Shown: positions 24,172 through 33,764, counted from the stretch's first letter. The stretch: DNA of 64,000 nt from Longibacter salinarum (GCF_002554795.1 NZ_PDEQ01000009.1:62001-126000); one strand, 5' to 3'. A program made the numbers and translations. Notes: a model not told the origin generated them from the sequence alone.

Positions 24172-24573
24172 GTTTCAAGCGAGGCTCAAAATGTCGCTCG
24201 CACTAACCGCGGTTACGTTGCGTTCTTTCCTAAGGCCCTCGACCGGTACCTTCCCAAGGCCTACCTGGACGGCGTCTAGAATCTCGTGTTCAGCTGCCCT
24301 CAGTGTAATAGCGGGCTGGGAAGACAGGTGACCGGAAAATCCGACCGGATCCCCGAAACCCGGTATCTCGATCGCCTCGCTGGGCGCAACGATTTCCTCA
24401 TCGAGAGCCACCACCCGCTTCGCGAGACGCTGAAGCGACAAACCGGAACCACACCCCGGAAGCGACAAACGTTTCTGCAAGACATCTTACGGACGGCGAC
24501 CGACTATCAGCCGCACACGTGCCCCCCGAGGAATTTGGAGACGGGTTCGATCATACGTAGACCGCGTTGCCTC
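24172..24573 (+). pseudogene. HNH-endonuclease remnant with in-frame stop
   Basis: The plus frame reads RGYVAFFPKALDRYLPKAY, then a TAG at 24277-24279, then VFSCPQCNSGLG, GKSDRIPETRYLDRLAGRN, FLIESHHPLRETLKRQTG. The spaced Cys pair, N, GK and P pattern matches the end of HNH-nuclease domains. The N-terminal part, including the catalytic His, is missing and the frame carries a stop, so it is dead. It lies just outside the island, next to an intact methyltransferase gene, and may be the ruin of an older cargo or restriction gene. Confidence 0.6.
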
Positions 24574-24595
24574 ACATCTCATTCGAGCATTGAAG

Positions 24596-25198
24596 ATGGG
24601 CGACTCACAAGACACGACGATTCGTTGGTATGACGCCCGGGCAGACACCTATGCGGAGGCGACTCGCTCGGTCGACATGAGCCCGGTTCAGGACCGGTTT
24701 CTGACATATGTACGCGGCGACGGACACATCTTAGACGTCGGTTGCGGCTCCGGGCGGGACGCCCGAGCGTTCATCGAGCAGGGATATACCGTGACCGCCA
24801 TGGACGCCTCCGAGAAGATGGCCCGCATCGCAGCGGAGTGGATCGGCCAACCCGTCCGGCACGAACGTATCGAGACGTTTGAGCCGGACCAGCCGTTCGA
24901 TGGCATTTGGGCCTCGGCGTCGCTTTTACATCTCCCCGAGCACATTCTCCCGGACATGCTAAAACGAGTTGCAGGGTGGATGGCGGAGGAGGGAGTGTTC
25001 TACATGTCGTTTAAACAGGGCGAGGGGGAGCGCATGGCCAGCGGCCGACGATTCACGGATATGACCCAACCTAAGCTGCAGACGCTTCTTAAAGACCATA
25101 CACCTCTTACGATTCGCGAGATCTGGACCTCCGGAGACGCGGGCGGACGAAGCATTCGGTGGGTCAGTGCAATCGCTCAGCGCGCCCACCCTGAGTAG
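24596..25198 (+). CDS. class I SAM-dependent methyltransferase
   Basis: A 200-residue protein with the Rossmann methyltransferase motifs: motif I HILDVGCGSGRDARAF (residues ~44-59), motif II-like TVTAMDASEKM, motif IV-like FDGIWASASLLHL, and a C-terminal sheet. There is no target-recognition domain and no NPPY, so it more likely acts on a small molecule than on DNA. ATG 24596 is preferred to the TTG two codons upstream. It follows the HNH remnant directly on the same strand, but a functional link is not shown. Confidence 0.85.
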   Translation: MGDSQDTTIRWYDARADTYAEATRSVDMSPVQDRFLTYVRGDGHILDVGCGSGRDARAFIEQGYTVTAMDASEKMARIAAEWIGQPVRHERIETFEPDQPFDGIWASASLLHLPEHILPDMLKRVAGWMAEEGVFYMSFKQGEGERMASGRRFTDMTQPKLQTLLKDHTPLTIREIWTSGDAGGRSIRWVSAIAQRAHPE

Positions 25199-25220
25199 AA
25201 CCGTCATGCTCATAGTCGCA

Positions 25221-25338
25221 CGTGTTATACACTCAATAACACGAACTCGTCGGCCAGGTCTCGGTGTAAATATTTGCACGCACTTTAGAGAGTGATTCAT
25301 TACTTTACAGTGTAGTAGGCAGCGGAATCGCTGCCTTT
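25221..25338. terminator. two small hairpins after the methyltransferase gene
   Basis: CGTGTTAT (25221-25228) pairs with ATAACACG (25236-25243), without a T run. GGCAGCG (25318-25324) pairs with CGCTGCC (25329-25335), followed by TTTAG. Either could end the methyltransferase transcript; neither is a strong terminator. Confidence 0.45.
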
Positions 25339-25371
25339 AGTAGCCAACTCTCTTCCTGTACGTGCATCTGT

Positions 25372-26049
25372 ATGGCTGTTTTGCCACTGAACACCCCTCT
25401 TCGAAACTCCCTTATTGTATCTGTTTTGGGCGCGGCCCTTTTCCTTCTAGCCGGGTGCCAGCCGAAATTCGTCGCCTACCATTCCACCGCGTCGATTCCG
25501 TATAGTGCGTCCTCGACGGCGACGGGCATGGAGCTCGTGATTGGGCCGGAGGAGAACGCAAGCAAGCGAGATTTTATCGTCTTAAAGGCTCGAGATCGGC
25601 AACTCGCTAATCAAGGGGAAGCGCCAGTGGAGTACGTGCTCCTCGCCCCGAAGTCGAGTGGAAGCATGTCCGGCTACGCGATTGAATCTGCCAACCTGCG
25701 TCGTTCTGTCCCGCTCCCAGGAGAGACAGTTGAGACTCTCATCGATGGACTCGCCGAGGCGCTGTCTCAGTGGGACCAGTCGGTTCAGGACGGGGAGGCC
25801 GTCTTCTACGAGTTCACGCATGCGCCGGAGCAAGACATCGAGCGCGTGAGCGAGAATGTCGTGGAGTGGACCTCGTCCCTTCGCTTCATCGCGTCGCATA
25901 CGCCGGATGGCCCAACCGCCCGGATGCTCCTCGGCAATTCCCCAAACAAAGAGCTTCAGTACCTGGTCAGCTTTGAAGAGCGCGCCGCAGTAAAAGACTT
26001 TCGCGACACGCTGATCGAAGCGCAGTCTGTGAACGTGGCCTCGAAGTAG
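25372..26049 (+). CDS. hypothetical lipoprotein
   Basis: A 225-residue lipoprotein with signal peptide and lipobox LLAGC (Cys29). The mature part has no recognised domain; it contains TGMELVIGPEENASKRDFIV and a C-terminal segment, YLVSFEERAAVKDFRDTLIE. It is closed by a strong terminator at 26075. Located between the HNH/methyltransferase pair and the recombinase remnant. Function unknown. Confidence 0.7.
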   Translation: MAVLPLNTPLRNSLIVSVLGAALFLLAGCQPKFVAYHSTASIPYSASSTATGMELVIGPEENASKRDFIVLKARDRQLANQGEAPVEYVLLAPKSSGSMSGYAIESANLRRSVPLPGETVETLIDGLAEALSQWDQSVQDGEAVFYEFTHAPEQDIERVSENVVEWTSSLRFIASHTPDGPTARMLLGNSPNKELQYLVSFEERAAVKDFRDTLIEAQSVNVASK

Positions 26050-26074
26050 CCAGGCAGCCTTAGTGTTCGACCAG

Positions 26075-26108
26075 AAGCCAGGGCGGCCACGACCGCTCTG
26101 GCTTTTTC
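26075..26108 (+). terminator. rho-independent terminator
   Basis: AAGCCAGGGCGG (26075-26086) pairs with CCGCTCTGGCTT (26093-26104) with one G-T pair, followed by TTTCC. It lies 25 bases after the lipoprotein gene. Confidence 0.85.
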
Positions 26109-26190
26109 CTTTACCGCACCCAATAGCGCTCCTGTAGGCTTCCCCGAAATTCGCCCGGTCGGAAATAGAATATTCTTATCCTCGATCACG

Positions 26191-26444
26191 TAGCTGGGCA
26201 ACGCCTGAGGCCTCTTCGACGACGGAATCAATCAGCCCTCCTCTCTCACTTGCGGTGAGCCACCGGCGTCTTCTCCGACTCGACCACCAGCTTTGGAGGG
26301 CGGACGAGCGCAGCCGGATTGTCCGTGATGACCTACCCGGTCACCAGCCAGTCGAAGAATTGGCTCGCTGGCCAGCCGCCTCACCGGCATCTGCAAGCAC
26401 GGGAGGCAACGTCGAGCGGAGCTGCGGCACGAGATCGGGGGGCA
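26191..26444 (-). pseudogene. deleted copy of tyrosine recombinase 2
   Basis: The DNA aligns closely with the 5' part of the island recombinase gene. 26191-26360 matches about 19055-19215 (shared words GTCACCAGCCAGTCGAAGA and CACCGGCGTCTTC), and 26375-26438 matches about 19430-19496 (shared GGCATCTGCAAGCAC, GGCAACGTCGAGCGGAG). Roughly 200 bases between these blocks, and all of the catalytic 3' part, are missing. It therefore encodes nothing functional. It records an earlier insertion of a related element next to the present island. Confidence 0.8.
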
Positions 26445-26711
26445 TGGATGGGACGTGTGTGGTCAGAGGAGACTCGGTAGAAGCGAAATTATGCAAACAC
26501 CTGTTGCCGCAGTCGTCGGCACACCTGGGTCAATCGGCAGGTGTTCTAAAAATTAACGCCTATATGCTGAGCTGCATATCCCTGGGCTAGCCTAAATCAG
26601 TTAAAGAAAACGCCGGATTGCTTTAACGACAGGCTGGTCATTAAATTATGAGGGCATATATTTTAAAGTAGGTTCAGCCCATTAAAATTTTCTAGCCTCC
26701 GCTGCTACGCC
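26445..26711. other. intergenic, AT-rich
   Basis: AT-rich spacer between the recombinase remnant and the Fic remnant. No gene or clear signal is seen. Confidence 0.4.
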
Positions 26712-26966
26712 ATGTTGGTTAAAGACTTTAGTGATCAGGCGACTGGAGAGATGCACGTTACGCTGTCCAGCGGTTGGGGCATCACGAAAGGCTTCGTTCC
26801 TGACCCTCTTCCTCCCAACTTAGATTGGCCTACTGAGCTGTGGGAAGCCTACAGTTCGACCCTTACGGCAACGGCCCTGTCCCCGGTGAGACCGCAACCC
26901 CGCTCCCGCAAGCCGCATCGTTGGACGATCCTGGCAGAACGCAATGACACCCCATTCGGGGTTTGA
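26712..26966 (+). pseudogene. Fic-family N-terminal fragment
   Basis: The first ~50 residues (TGEMHVTLSSGWGITKGFVP, then DPLPPNLDWPTELWEAYSST) match the conserved N-terminal region of bacterial Fic/DOC AMP-transferase proteins, where FVPxPLPP is diagnostic. After ~26870 the frame turns into Arg/Pro-rich sequence; the +2 frame instead gives GETATPLPQAASLDDP before a stop, consistent with a frameshift. The catalytic HPFxxGNG core is absent. It is a decayed toxin or modification gene. Confidence 0.55.
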
Positions 26967-27206
26967 TCGCGTCCCATAGCGCCTGCAGCTGGGCATCGGT
27001 ATCCGACGCGCGGAATACAGCAAGGGGATCGTCATGTGTCCGAAGATGTGCAGATGTCCTATGGTCCATATTTACGCGTATGATGCAAATATGAGCTATA
27101 CTGTCGTCGCGTGGACGCCCAATGGTTCGTATTCGGATCGAGACGCGTCGGATGAGCTTCGACCCAGGGTGTACCATTCAACAACATTCCAATGTGATAC
27201 GATGAC

Positions 27207-28967
27207 ATGAATCAGTGGGTGAAGCTCGGATGCGGCCACCTCGTAGCACTTCCTCTATTGCTGTTTTCGGGACTGTGTGCCGTCATCCTGATTTATGGTG
27301 ACCACGTCACGGCCAAGAACGTCGCGGTTTGGGGAAGCATCGCTCTGGCGACAGCCGGCCTTGGCGTCGGTCTCTTGTTCTATCTCTGGCGCGATGTATG
27401 GCGCCGCGCGGGAAAACAGGAAGCGGAGACGTCCGACCCGGCGAAACCTGATGCATCGACGCCTGAGAACTCCACCTCAGTACCCGCGACCGATCGCGAA
27501 GCCGGGGAGCGTGAGTCCGTCGTAACGCATGGCGAGGATGCGCCGGAGATGTCAGATACCGATGCGTCGGTTGGCGTTCACGATGGTGATTCGCCCGATT
27601 CGATCGATGGTGACAACGACGAGCCGGAGCCGACTCCGCGCCTCGGTCCGGACGAGCGCCCGTGGGAACGTCGGGCCGAATGGCGCGATGAAACCATCAC
27701 GTCCCACCAGGGAAGCATTGAGGACAAAAACAACTGGGTTATTTTTGGTGGGGGACTCCTCTTCATCGTCATTGGCGTCGCCGTCGGCATCGCAAACCCC
27801 GAAAAATGGCCGCTGACGGTCATGTGCAGCGCGTCCGGGCTCCTTATGGTGGGGATTGCGACCTACCGGATGCGTCGCGCGACACGGTTTGGCCCAACGA
27901 GCTTTGAGATGGATACACTGCCCGGCGTCCTTGGTGGTCCACTCTGCGGTGTGCTCCATACCGGTGTTGAGAGCGGAGATGCACCGGACGACGGCTTTAC
28001 GGTCAAGCTCTCGTGCTACCGCCGACGCATCACCCGCGATAGCGAGGGCAACCTCGAGACCAATCACGTGCTCTTGTGGCGCGACGAGGAGCGAATGGTC
28101 CCGATGTCAACATCGAACGGCAAAACGGTGGACGTGCCGGTTGTCTTTGACATTCCGGATGGCCCGCCCCCCTCGACGGCGAAGAAGAACGCCAACCGGT
28201 ACATGTGGACCGTCGAAGCATCAGCAGCGATGCCGGGCATCGATTATCGCTCGGTCGTGGAGATCCCGGTGTTTCCGGTCGTGGACGATGGGACGGCCCC
28301 CGTGGAGGCCTATCGCGAGTATGTACAGGAGCGCACTGCGCAGAGCTCGTTGAGCCGGGGGATTACGCTTGACCGTCCCCATCCAGGACGACTCACCGTG
28401 ACCTTCGGCCGTGCGCGGCGTCCGTGGGTCGCTTTACTCATGACCGTCATGGCCCTGTTCTTCGTACCGCTCACCGTGCTCGCCGCGCTCCACGGAGGCA
28501 TCTTTGTGTCGATCCTCCTCGGTATATTTGGATGTGCGTCTATCTGGGGAATGCTGAGCTACCTTACCTATCGGAGTTTGATCACCGTCGAGGATGGATC
28601 GATTCGCGTGCGTTCGGGCATCATCGGACGCGAGACCGAAACGGTCATCCCCTGCGACGCCCTGGAGGCAGCCCACCTCGTCACATCAGGCGGAAATGCG
28701 TACCGACTCTTCCTCGATTGTCGTCGCCCCGTCAAAGGACCGGAGGATCGACGTCCCATTCTTCGTAAGATCGTCCGAACCGTGTCGGGAGGACGACCGC
28801 CAACAGGCAATTCGTGGGAGGACTACTGGAGGCGATTTGGCATGACAGACGACCGCGTGACGGCTGCACAGATGATCACCGACCATCCAGAGGCCGAGTG
28901 GATCGCGGCGCAGATTGAAGAAGCGGCAGCAGAATCCGCACGCTTTGCTCCATCGACTTCGGGCTAA
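27207..28967 (+). CDS. multi-TM membrane protein with acidic cytoplasmic loop
   Basis: A 586-residue protein. Two hydrophobic segments near the N-terminus (residues ~10-30, 38-62) are followed by a long acidic, low-complexity stretch (~65-160), two more TM segments (~175-215), a beta-rich soluble domain (~220-400) and another TM pair (~410-460). A C-terminal domain (VEDGSIRVRSGIIGRETETV) follows. The middle part resembles DUF3592-like membrane proteins in layout, but no specific family is claimed. It appears to be a stand-alone gene on the chromosomal side of the scar zone. Confidence 0.75.
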   Translation: MNQWVKLGCGHLVALPLLLFSGLCAVILIYGDHVTAKNVAVWGSIALATAGLGVGLLFYLWRDVWRRAGKQEAETSDPAKPDASTPENSTSVPATDREAGERESVVTHGEDAPEMSDTDASVGVHDGDSPDSIDGDNDEPEPTPRLGPDERPWERRAEWRDETITSHQGSIEDKNNWVIFGGGLLFIVIGVAVGIANPEKWPLTVMCSASGLLMVGIATYRMRRATRFGPTSFEMDTLPGVLGGPLCGVLHTGVESGDAPDDGFTVKLSCYRRRITRDSEGNLETNHVLLWRDEERMVPMSTSNGKTVDVPVVFDIPDGPPPSTAKKNANRYMWTVEASAAMPGIDYRSVVEIPVFPVVDDGTAPVEAYREYVQERTAQSSLSRGITLDRPHPGRLTVTFGRARRPWVALLMTVMALFFVPLTVLAALHGGIFVSILLGIFGCASIWGMLSYLTYRSLITVEDGSIRVRSGIIGRETETVIPCDALEAAHLVTSGGNAYRLFLDCRRPVKGPEDRRPILRKIVRTVSGGRPPTGNSWEDYWRRFGMTDDRVTAAQMITDHPEAEWIAAQIEEAAAESARFAPSTSG

Positions 28968-29354
28968 TCCTCCTCCTGGGTCCGCCCGCAAGACGTTGTG
29001 CCTCACACGAGCCGGGCATTAACCGAAAAATGATAGGGTCTGACCCTGAATATCGTAAGTGGAATGTAGAGCCCGAAGCTTATGATCAGGCTCCCGGTGT
29101 CTCGGTCGCAACTGCTACGCCGCTCTTTCCACTGTGCGTCACTCTATTAGCCGTCACTGCGTTGAGCGCAATCAGGGGCGCCCCGTTGCTGCGAACGTGC
29201 TCTCTCGCCAGGACGCCCTCCATTGAACGTCTGCGTACGACGGACACACAGTAGCGAGATTCGACTCCGGTCACGCACGAACCGGAAAGATGAGTGTACT
29301 CAAGCGGTATTCGCAGCTCCCCCATCCCCCCTCTACCCCCAACGCATCGTCTTC
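28968..29354. other. intergenic before FG-GAP protein gene
   Basis: The frame of the next gene is open from 29223, but only the part from ATG 29355 starts a signal peptide. Nothing else convincing is seen; no clear terminator for the preceding gene. Confidence 0.4.
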
Positions 29355-32075
29355 ATGCCCCCCGGATTCCCTGCCGTCGTACGGCACCGACTCGCATACC
29401 TGCTTGCTCTTCTGCTTTTTCTGTCTGTCCTTTCTCCCCGCGCGGCCGAAGCTCAACCCGTCCAGGAAGCGATTCTGCGAGCCTCTAGTGACGATGTAAG
29501 CACCGACTTTGGAGAGGACGTCGCGTTAGACCAGGGTCGGATGGTCGTCGGCGTGAAAAGAGATAGTGGACCGGATAGCGAAATCCCCGCTGCCGGGGCG
29601 GCGTACGTATACGAACGGCAACCGGACGGCACCTGGCTAGAAACGAGTATCCTGCGTGCTTCCAATGCGGGTCCAGTCGACCAATTTGGCTCGTCTGTGG
29701 ATATAAGCGGCGACCGGATCGTCGTAGGTGCGCCGAATGAAGACGGAGCAGGTACCACTGCCGGAGCCGCGTACGTATACGAACGTCAGGCGAATGGTAG
29801 CTGGATCGAAACCGCTATCCTTCGTGCCTCAAATGCCGGCGATGGGGACTCCTTCGGGTTGTCGGCGTCCATCTCCGGCGAGCGAGTTGTTGTTGGGGCT
29901 CAGTATGAGGACGGACCGGATCCTCTTACCCTTACGGGGGCAGCATACGTATTCGAACGGCAATCAGATGGCACGTGGCAGGAAACAGAGGTCCTGCGAT
30001 CGTCGGATCCCGATGACGATGAACAGTTTGGGCAATCGGTGGAGCTGAACGGAACCCGACTCGTCGTCAGCGCCCCGGAAAAGAAGTCCCCAGACGACCG
30101 TACCTGGGGGGTCGGAGCGGTTTACGTCTATGAGCGACAGCCGAACGGCACGTGGCAAGAAAAAGAACTCCTGCGGGCCCCCGATGCCCAAAGTTACGAT
30201 AGATTCGGAGGGGCCGTCTCGATCGATGATGACTGGCTCATTGTCGGATCTAACGCTAGAGACATTCAGGATCCCAGAGTCTTCGCTGCTGGCGCTGTGT
30301 ACGTGTTTCAACGTCAGACGGACGACAGCTGGCAGCTAACCGAACAACTTCGAGCCTCGAACGCTGAAGAATATGATCGTTTCGGCTCGTCCGTGACCAT
30401 CGATGGAGACCGCCTGGCCGTGGGCGCCCCGTTAGAGGATGGTCTGAACAACGAAAATGGGGCAGGATCGAATACCGGCGCAGCATATATCTTTGAACGA
30501 CATCCGGACGATACCTGGAAGGAAACCGGCGTCGTACGGGGAGTTGACCCTCTAGATTATGACGATTTTGGACGATCGGTGTCAATACATGGTGACCTGC
30601 TGGCCGTCGGGCAACCAAGAGATATCTATTCTACTTATGCGGATGAATCGGCTTACGTCTTCAACTTTGATCCGAACATCGAACCGACCGTCGCCACACC
30701 ATTAACGGACCAGTCGGCAATCGAAGACGACCCGCCCATCGAGATCGACCTGTCCGGTAGATTCACCGATCCGGAAACCCCGAATGCGGACCTCGAATTG
30801 TCGCTCGCATCCAACGACAATGAGACCCTCGTCGATGCTTCCGTCAACAACGAACAACGACAGCTCACTCTCACCCTGCAGCCAAACGAGAGCGGAACCG
30901 CTACGATCACGGTGCAAGCCAAAGACGAAGCCACGGCGACGGCGACGTCCTCGTTCGTCCTGACCGTCACGGAAGTACCGGATCTTTCAATCACTGATGG
31001 ATCGAGTGCAGGACTCAGTCTCACCCCCAACATCGACCCAGGCACAGACGACAATCTCCTTGGCCTCCTCAAACTCAGCGCAAGTACGGACGGCGTTTCG
31101 CTTGAGGGCGTAACGATCAGCAACTCAGCGGTGGGCACCGCAGGCATGACGGGCGCCACGCTCTACGCATCGGCCGACCCCAGCCTCGATCCCACGACAG
31201 ACGACGAATTGGTCGTCCTTTCGATCGATGAAACCGACGCCCCGGCGACGTTCGACTTTTCCGGGTTCACAACGGATCTGACAAGCACAGCTACGTACCT
31301 GCTCGTCGCGGTGGATGTGCAGCCAGATGCTCCGGACACGCCCATCGCTCTAACGCTCGCAGACAAATCAGCACTGGCATTTACGGGGGGCGAGATAACA
31401 AGCCTCAATGGATCGGCCGCGACGAGTTTCAACGACCTGCCGCTGTCTGTCGATGCAACCTCCCTGCCGGTTGAGCTGGCAGGCCTCTCTGCGCAGGCAA
31501 CCGAGACAGGCGTCACGATCGAATGGCAAACTCTCTCAGAAACTGGCAACGACCGCTTCGAGATTGAGCGCCGCATCCTCACTGACGCCCCATCCGTCAG
31601 CGAAGACGCAACAAACTCACGGAGCGCGTCCACGGACTGGGTGCAGGTCGGCACTGTGGGCGGAGCGGGCACGACGACAACGGCGCAGCGCTACGGGTTC
31701 GACGACACCTCCCTTCCGTACGATGCCACAACCCTCTCTTACCGACTGAAACAGGTGGACGTGGACGGCACGTCGGCATACTCTTCTGCGATTCAGGTCC
31801 GCCGTGCAGAGGCTACGTCGCTGAAGCTCCTCGGGACGTTCCCCAACCCTGCACAGGGGCAGGCCACCGCCCGGCTCAACGTCCCGGATGATGTTGCGAA
31901 CGCCCGCCTCGTGCTGTACGATCTGCTCGGACGGCAGGTGCAAGCGCTGCCGATCTCAAGCGTGGGCCGACAGAAGGTGCAGCTTCGCACCAACGATCTT
32001 GCACCCGGCACCTACTTCCTTCGCCTCACCGGCAACGGCCAGGTCCGCACAAAGAGGCTGACGGTGGTTCGATAG
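29355..32075 (+). CDS. secreted FG-GAP repeat protein with C-terminal sorting domain
   Basis: A 906-residue exported protein. The signal peptide ends near residue 34 (LSPRAAEAQ). Residues ~36-440 contain about seven FG-GAP-type repeats with the recurrent core DxFGxSVxIxGDRxVVGAP, each followed by GAAYVYERQ. Such repeats build a beta-propeller as in integrin alpha chains. Residues ~470-570 are a cadherin/Ig-like domain, followed by a mixed region. The last ~80 residues (FPNPAQGQATARLNVP, YDLLGRQVQAL, GTYFLRLTG, KRLTVVR) are a type IX secretion sorting domain. Cell-surface adhesion or display is the likely role. Confidence 0.85.
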   Translation: MPPGFPAVVRHRLAYLLALLLFLSVLSPRAAEAQPVQEAILRASSDDVSTDFGEDVALDQGRMVVGVKRDSGPDSEIPAAGAAYVYERQPDGTWLETSILRASNAGPVDQFGSSVDISGDRIVVGAPNEDGAGTTAGAAYVYERQANGSWIETAILRASNAGDGDSFGLSASISGERVVVGAQYEDGPDPLTLTGAAYVFERQSDGTWQETEVLRSSDPDDDEQFGQSVELNGTRLVVSAPEKKSPDDRTWGVGAVYVYERQPNGTWQEKELLRAPDAQSYDRFGGAVSIDDDWLIVGSNARDIQDPRVFAAGAVYVFQRQTDDSWQLTEQLRASNAEEYDRFGSSVTIDGDRLAVGAPLEDGLNNENGAGSNTGAAYIFERHPDDTWKETGVVRGVDPLDYDDFGRSVSIHGDLLAVGQPRDIYSTYADESAYVFNFDPNIEPTVATPLTDQSAIEDDPPIEIDLSGRFTDPETPNADLELSLASNDNETLVDASVNNEQRQLTLTLQPNESGTATITVQAKDEATATATSSFVLTVTEVPDLSITDGSSAGLSLTPNIDPGTDDNLLGLLKLSASTDGVSLEGVTISNSAVGTAGMTGATLYASADPSLDPTTDDELVVLSIDETDAPATFDFSGFTTDLTSTATYLLVAVDVQPDAPDTPIALTLADKSALAFTGGEITSLNGSAATSFNDLPLSVDATSLPVELAGLSAQATETGVTIEWQTLSETGNDRFEIERRILTDAPSVSEDATNSRSASTDWVQVGTVGGAGTTTTAQRYGFDDTSLPYDATTLSYRLKQVDVDGTSAYSSAIQVRRAEATSLKLLGTFPNPAQGQATARLNVPDDVANARLVLYDLLGRQVQALPISSVGRQKVQLRTNDLAPGTYFLRLTGNGQVRTKRLTVVR

Positions 32076-32222
32076 CGCCCCCGAATGTGGCCTTCCGACG
32101 ACCGAACCATCAATCGAGCGGCTCTTATCGGCACCATATGAGGGGGCTCCAGCGGACGGATTTTCTGCGAGCAAACGCGATCGCCTCGAAGACGTGGAGG
32201 TAAAATGTTTGCTCCCAGCGGC

Positions 32223-33200
32223 CTATTCCGCCCCGCAGGCCCGGCGCTTTTGCTGTGGGCTCCCCGGCGGCACATTGCAGGGAACGGGTGGCAGCTCCAC
32301 GCGCTCCAGGACGGGGTAGCGCCGTTCGAAGCGGAACGGCCGGGGGTTGCCGGTGTCTTCCTCGCCCAGGATGAGCACCATCGTTCCCTGATGGATGAGC
32401 TGGCCGCGCGCGGAGGCGATGCCCTCGCGGCCCTCGGTCGTCGTCCACGCGTCCGTCCACGCGTAGAGCCACTCGGCATCGCTGTTGACGAGGCGCACGC
32501 AGCCGTGGCTCGTCGGAGCGCCAGTCGGCATGGCGTACTGGTGCAGGTGAATGCCGCGCTGGTGATGGATATTCATCACGGAGTACATCCACCACTCCTC
32601 GTCCGCTGGGCTTTCGGAAGAGAGGCGTTTCTCTGCCTTCCAATTGATGTTAAACCGGCCGTTCGGCGTGGGCGTCTCCAGAGCCCCCGTATTCGCGATC
32701 CCCCAGCGCTCGAGCTTTCCGTACTTGTACGCGGCCCACCCTTGCACGTCTTTATGTAGAACGAGCACCTTGTCGATCGCGCGTCCGCCGGGATAGTAGC
32801 GCGGAAAGGGCGCGTACGCACGAAAGTCGATCTCGAAGCGGGTCGGCACGACGAGCGTGTCGCCGAGAGCCACGCTCTCGAGCGCGACGCGGTTCAATAG
32901 CGCGACCGTTCGGGCGCGCATCCGTCCCCAGGCGATGTCGCCCTGCCCCAGATCCTCGTACAGGCGGTGCCGCGCCCGAACCGTATTGGCTTCGTCATCG
33001 CCGAAGACGTGGTAGTCATAGTACACTTCTGGCAACGCATCGAGCGCCTGTCGCTCCTGCTCCAGCAACTGGGCGACCTTCACCTGATCGACCAGGTTTT
33101 GAGCGACGGCGACACGCGGCACGCACGCCAGCAGAACAAGACAAACAAGAACGCGAACACAGCCATGCGTACCGATCGAACGAGAAAACGTGGGGCTCAT
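32223..33200 (-). CDS. L,D-transpeptidase (YkuD) family protein
   Basis: A 325-residue secreted protein. ATG 33200 has AGAGG five bases upstream and begins a signal peptide (VLVCLVLLACVPRVAVAQ). The YkuD catalytic region is HLHQYAMPTGAPTSHGCVRL, with the nucleophilic Cys in SHGCVRL and the conserved His ahead of it. YkuD enzymes form 3-3 peptidoglycan cross-links or attach proteins to peptidoglycan. The N-terminal ~130 residues are unassigned. It is the last gene of a minus-strand run with DoxX, DsrE and DsbD-like genes, although a shared transcript is uncertain. Confidence 0.87.
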   Translation of the reverse strand: MSPTFSRSIGTHGCVRVLVCLVLLACVPRVAVAQNLVDQVKVAQLLEQERQALDALPEVYYDYHVFGDDEANTVRARHRLYEDLGQGDIAWGRMRARTVALLNRVALESVALGDTLVVPTRFEIDFRAYAPFPRYYPGGRAIDKVLVLHKDVQGWAAYKYGKLERWGIANTGALETPTPNGRFNINWKAEKRLSSESPADEEWWMYSVMNIHHQRGIHLHQYAMPTGAPTSHGCVRLVNSDAEWLYAWTDAWTTTEGREGIASARGQLIHQGTMVLILGEEDTGNPRPFRFERRYPVLERVELPPVPCNVPPGSPQQKRRACGAE

Positions 33201-33244
33201 CGTGCCTCTTCTCATTACCCAGACCACAGATTAAACGAAGCTCT

Positions 33245-33688
33245 CTATGCACGCGGTTGTCTCGCATCGATGCTGTAAGCCCCGCCTCCATTTGTCGCGA
33301 AGAACAGGAGTCCGCCGAAGAGGGCGATGTTTTTAAACAGCGGTCCGAGCGTCGGCGCGCCAATCTGAACGGTGATGGTAATCGGGACTAGGACGGCCAT
33401 GAGGAGCAGAGCGGAGAGCCGGGTTCGGTATCCGATGAGCAATGCCAGTCCGCCGACGAGCAGAGCGACGCCTGCGGCGATAACCATCGGGGTCGAAGGC
33501 AGAAGAGAGGTGGCCAGGTACCCCATCGGCGCATTTTCGAGGCGCAGGGCAATCGATTCGGGATCCAGTAGGTGACCCGCCCCGGCAACGATAAAGATCA
33601 GGCTGAACAGGCCACGAAATAGACCGTCGACAATCGGATGGCGAGAATAACCAGCGTGCGAGCTGGCGGTTGAAAGGGAGGCGTCCAT
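33245..33688 (-). CDS. DoxX-family membrane protein
   Basis: A 147-residue protein with four predicted TM helices (about residues 24-41, 67-87, 90-110, 119-135). The DoxX signature includes LIFIVAGAGHLLDP near the N-terminus and a fourth helix after FKNIALFGG. DoxX proteins are small membrane partners in thiosulfate or quinone redox and in oxidative-stress complexes. It lies between the DsrE-like and L,D-transpeptidase genes on the same strand, in a thiol-redox neighbourhood. Confidence 0.85.
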   Translation of the reverse strand: MDASLSTASSHAGYSRHPIVDGLFRGLFSLIFIVAGAGHLLDPESIALRLENAPMGYLATSLLPSTPMVIAAGVALLVGGLALLIGYRTRLSALLLMAVLVPITITVQIGAPTLGPLFKNIALFGGLLFFATNGGGAYSIDARQPRA

Positions 33689-33764
33689 GGGAAAAGAGGG
33701 GGCTGGAAATTGAGGTCAGTTTGGCAAAAAGCCGAGGGGAGCGGGTCGGTCTGGAAACGCACAC

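Noticed and set aside
24596-25198. DNA methyltransferase of a restriction-modification system with the HNH remnant
   Set aside because: No NPPY/DPPY motif or target-recognition domain; size and motifs fit small-molecule methyltransferases better.
26255-26590. 111-aa plus-strand frame
   Set aside because: Runs antisense through the deleted recombinase copy.
29355-30690. Tandem repeats as a CRISPR array
   Set aside because: The periodicity is protein-level (FG-GAP repeats of variable DNA sequence), not short identical repeats with unique spacers. No CRISPR array or cas gene was found in the window.
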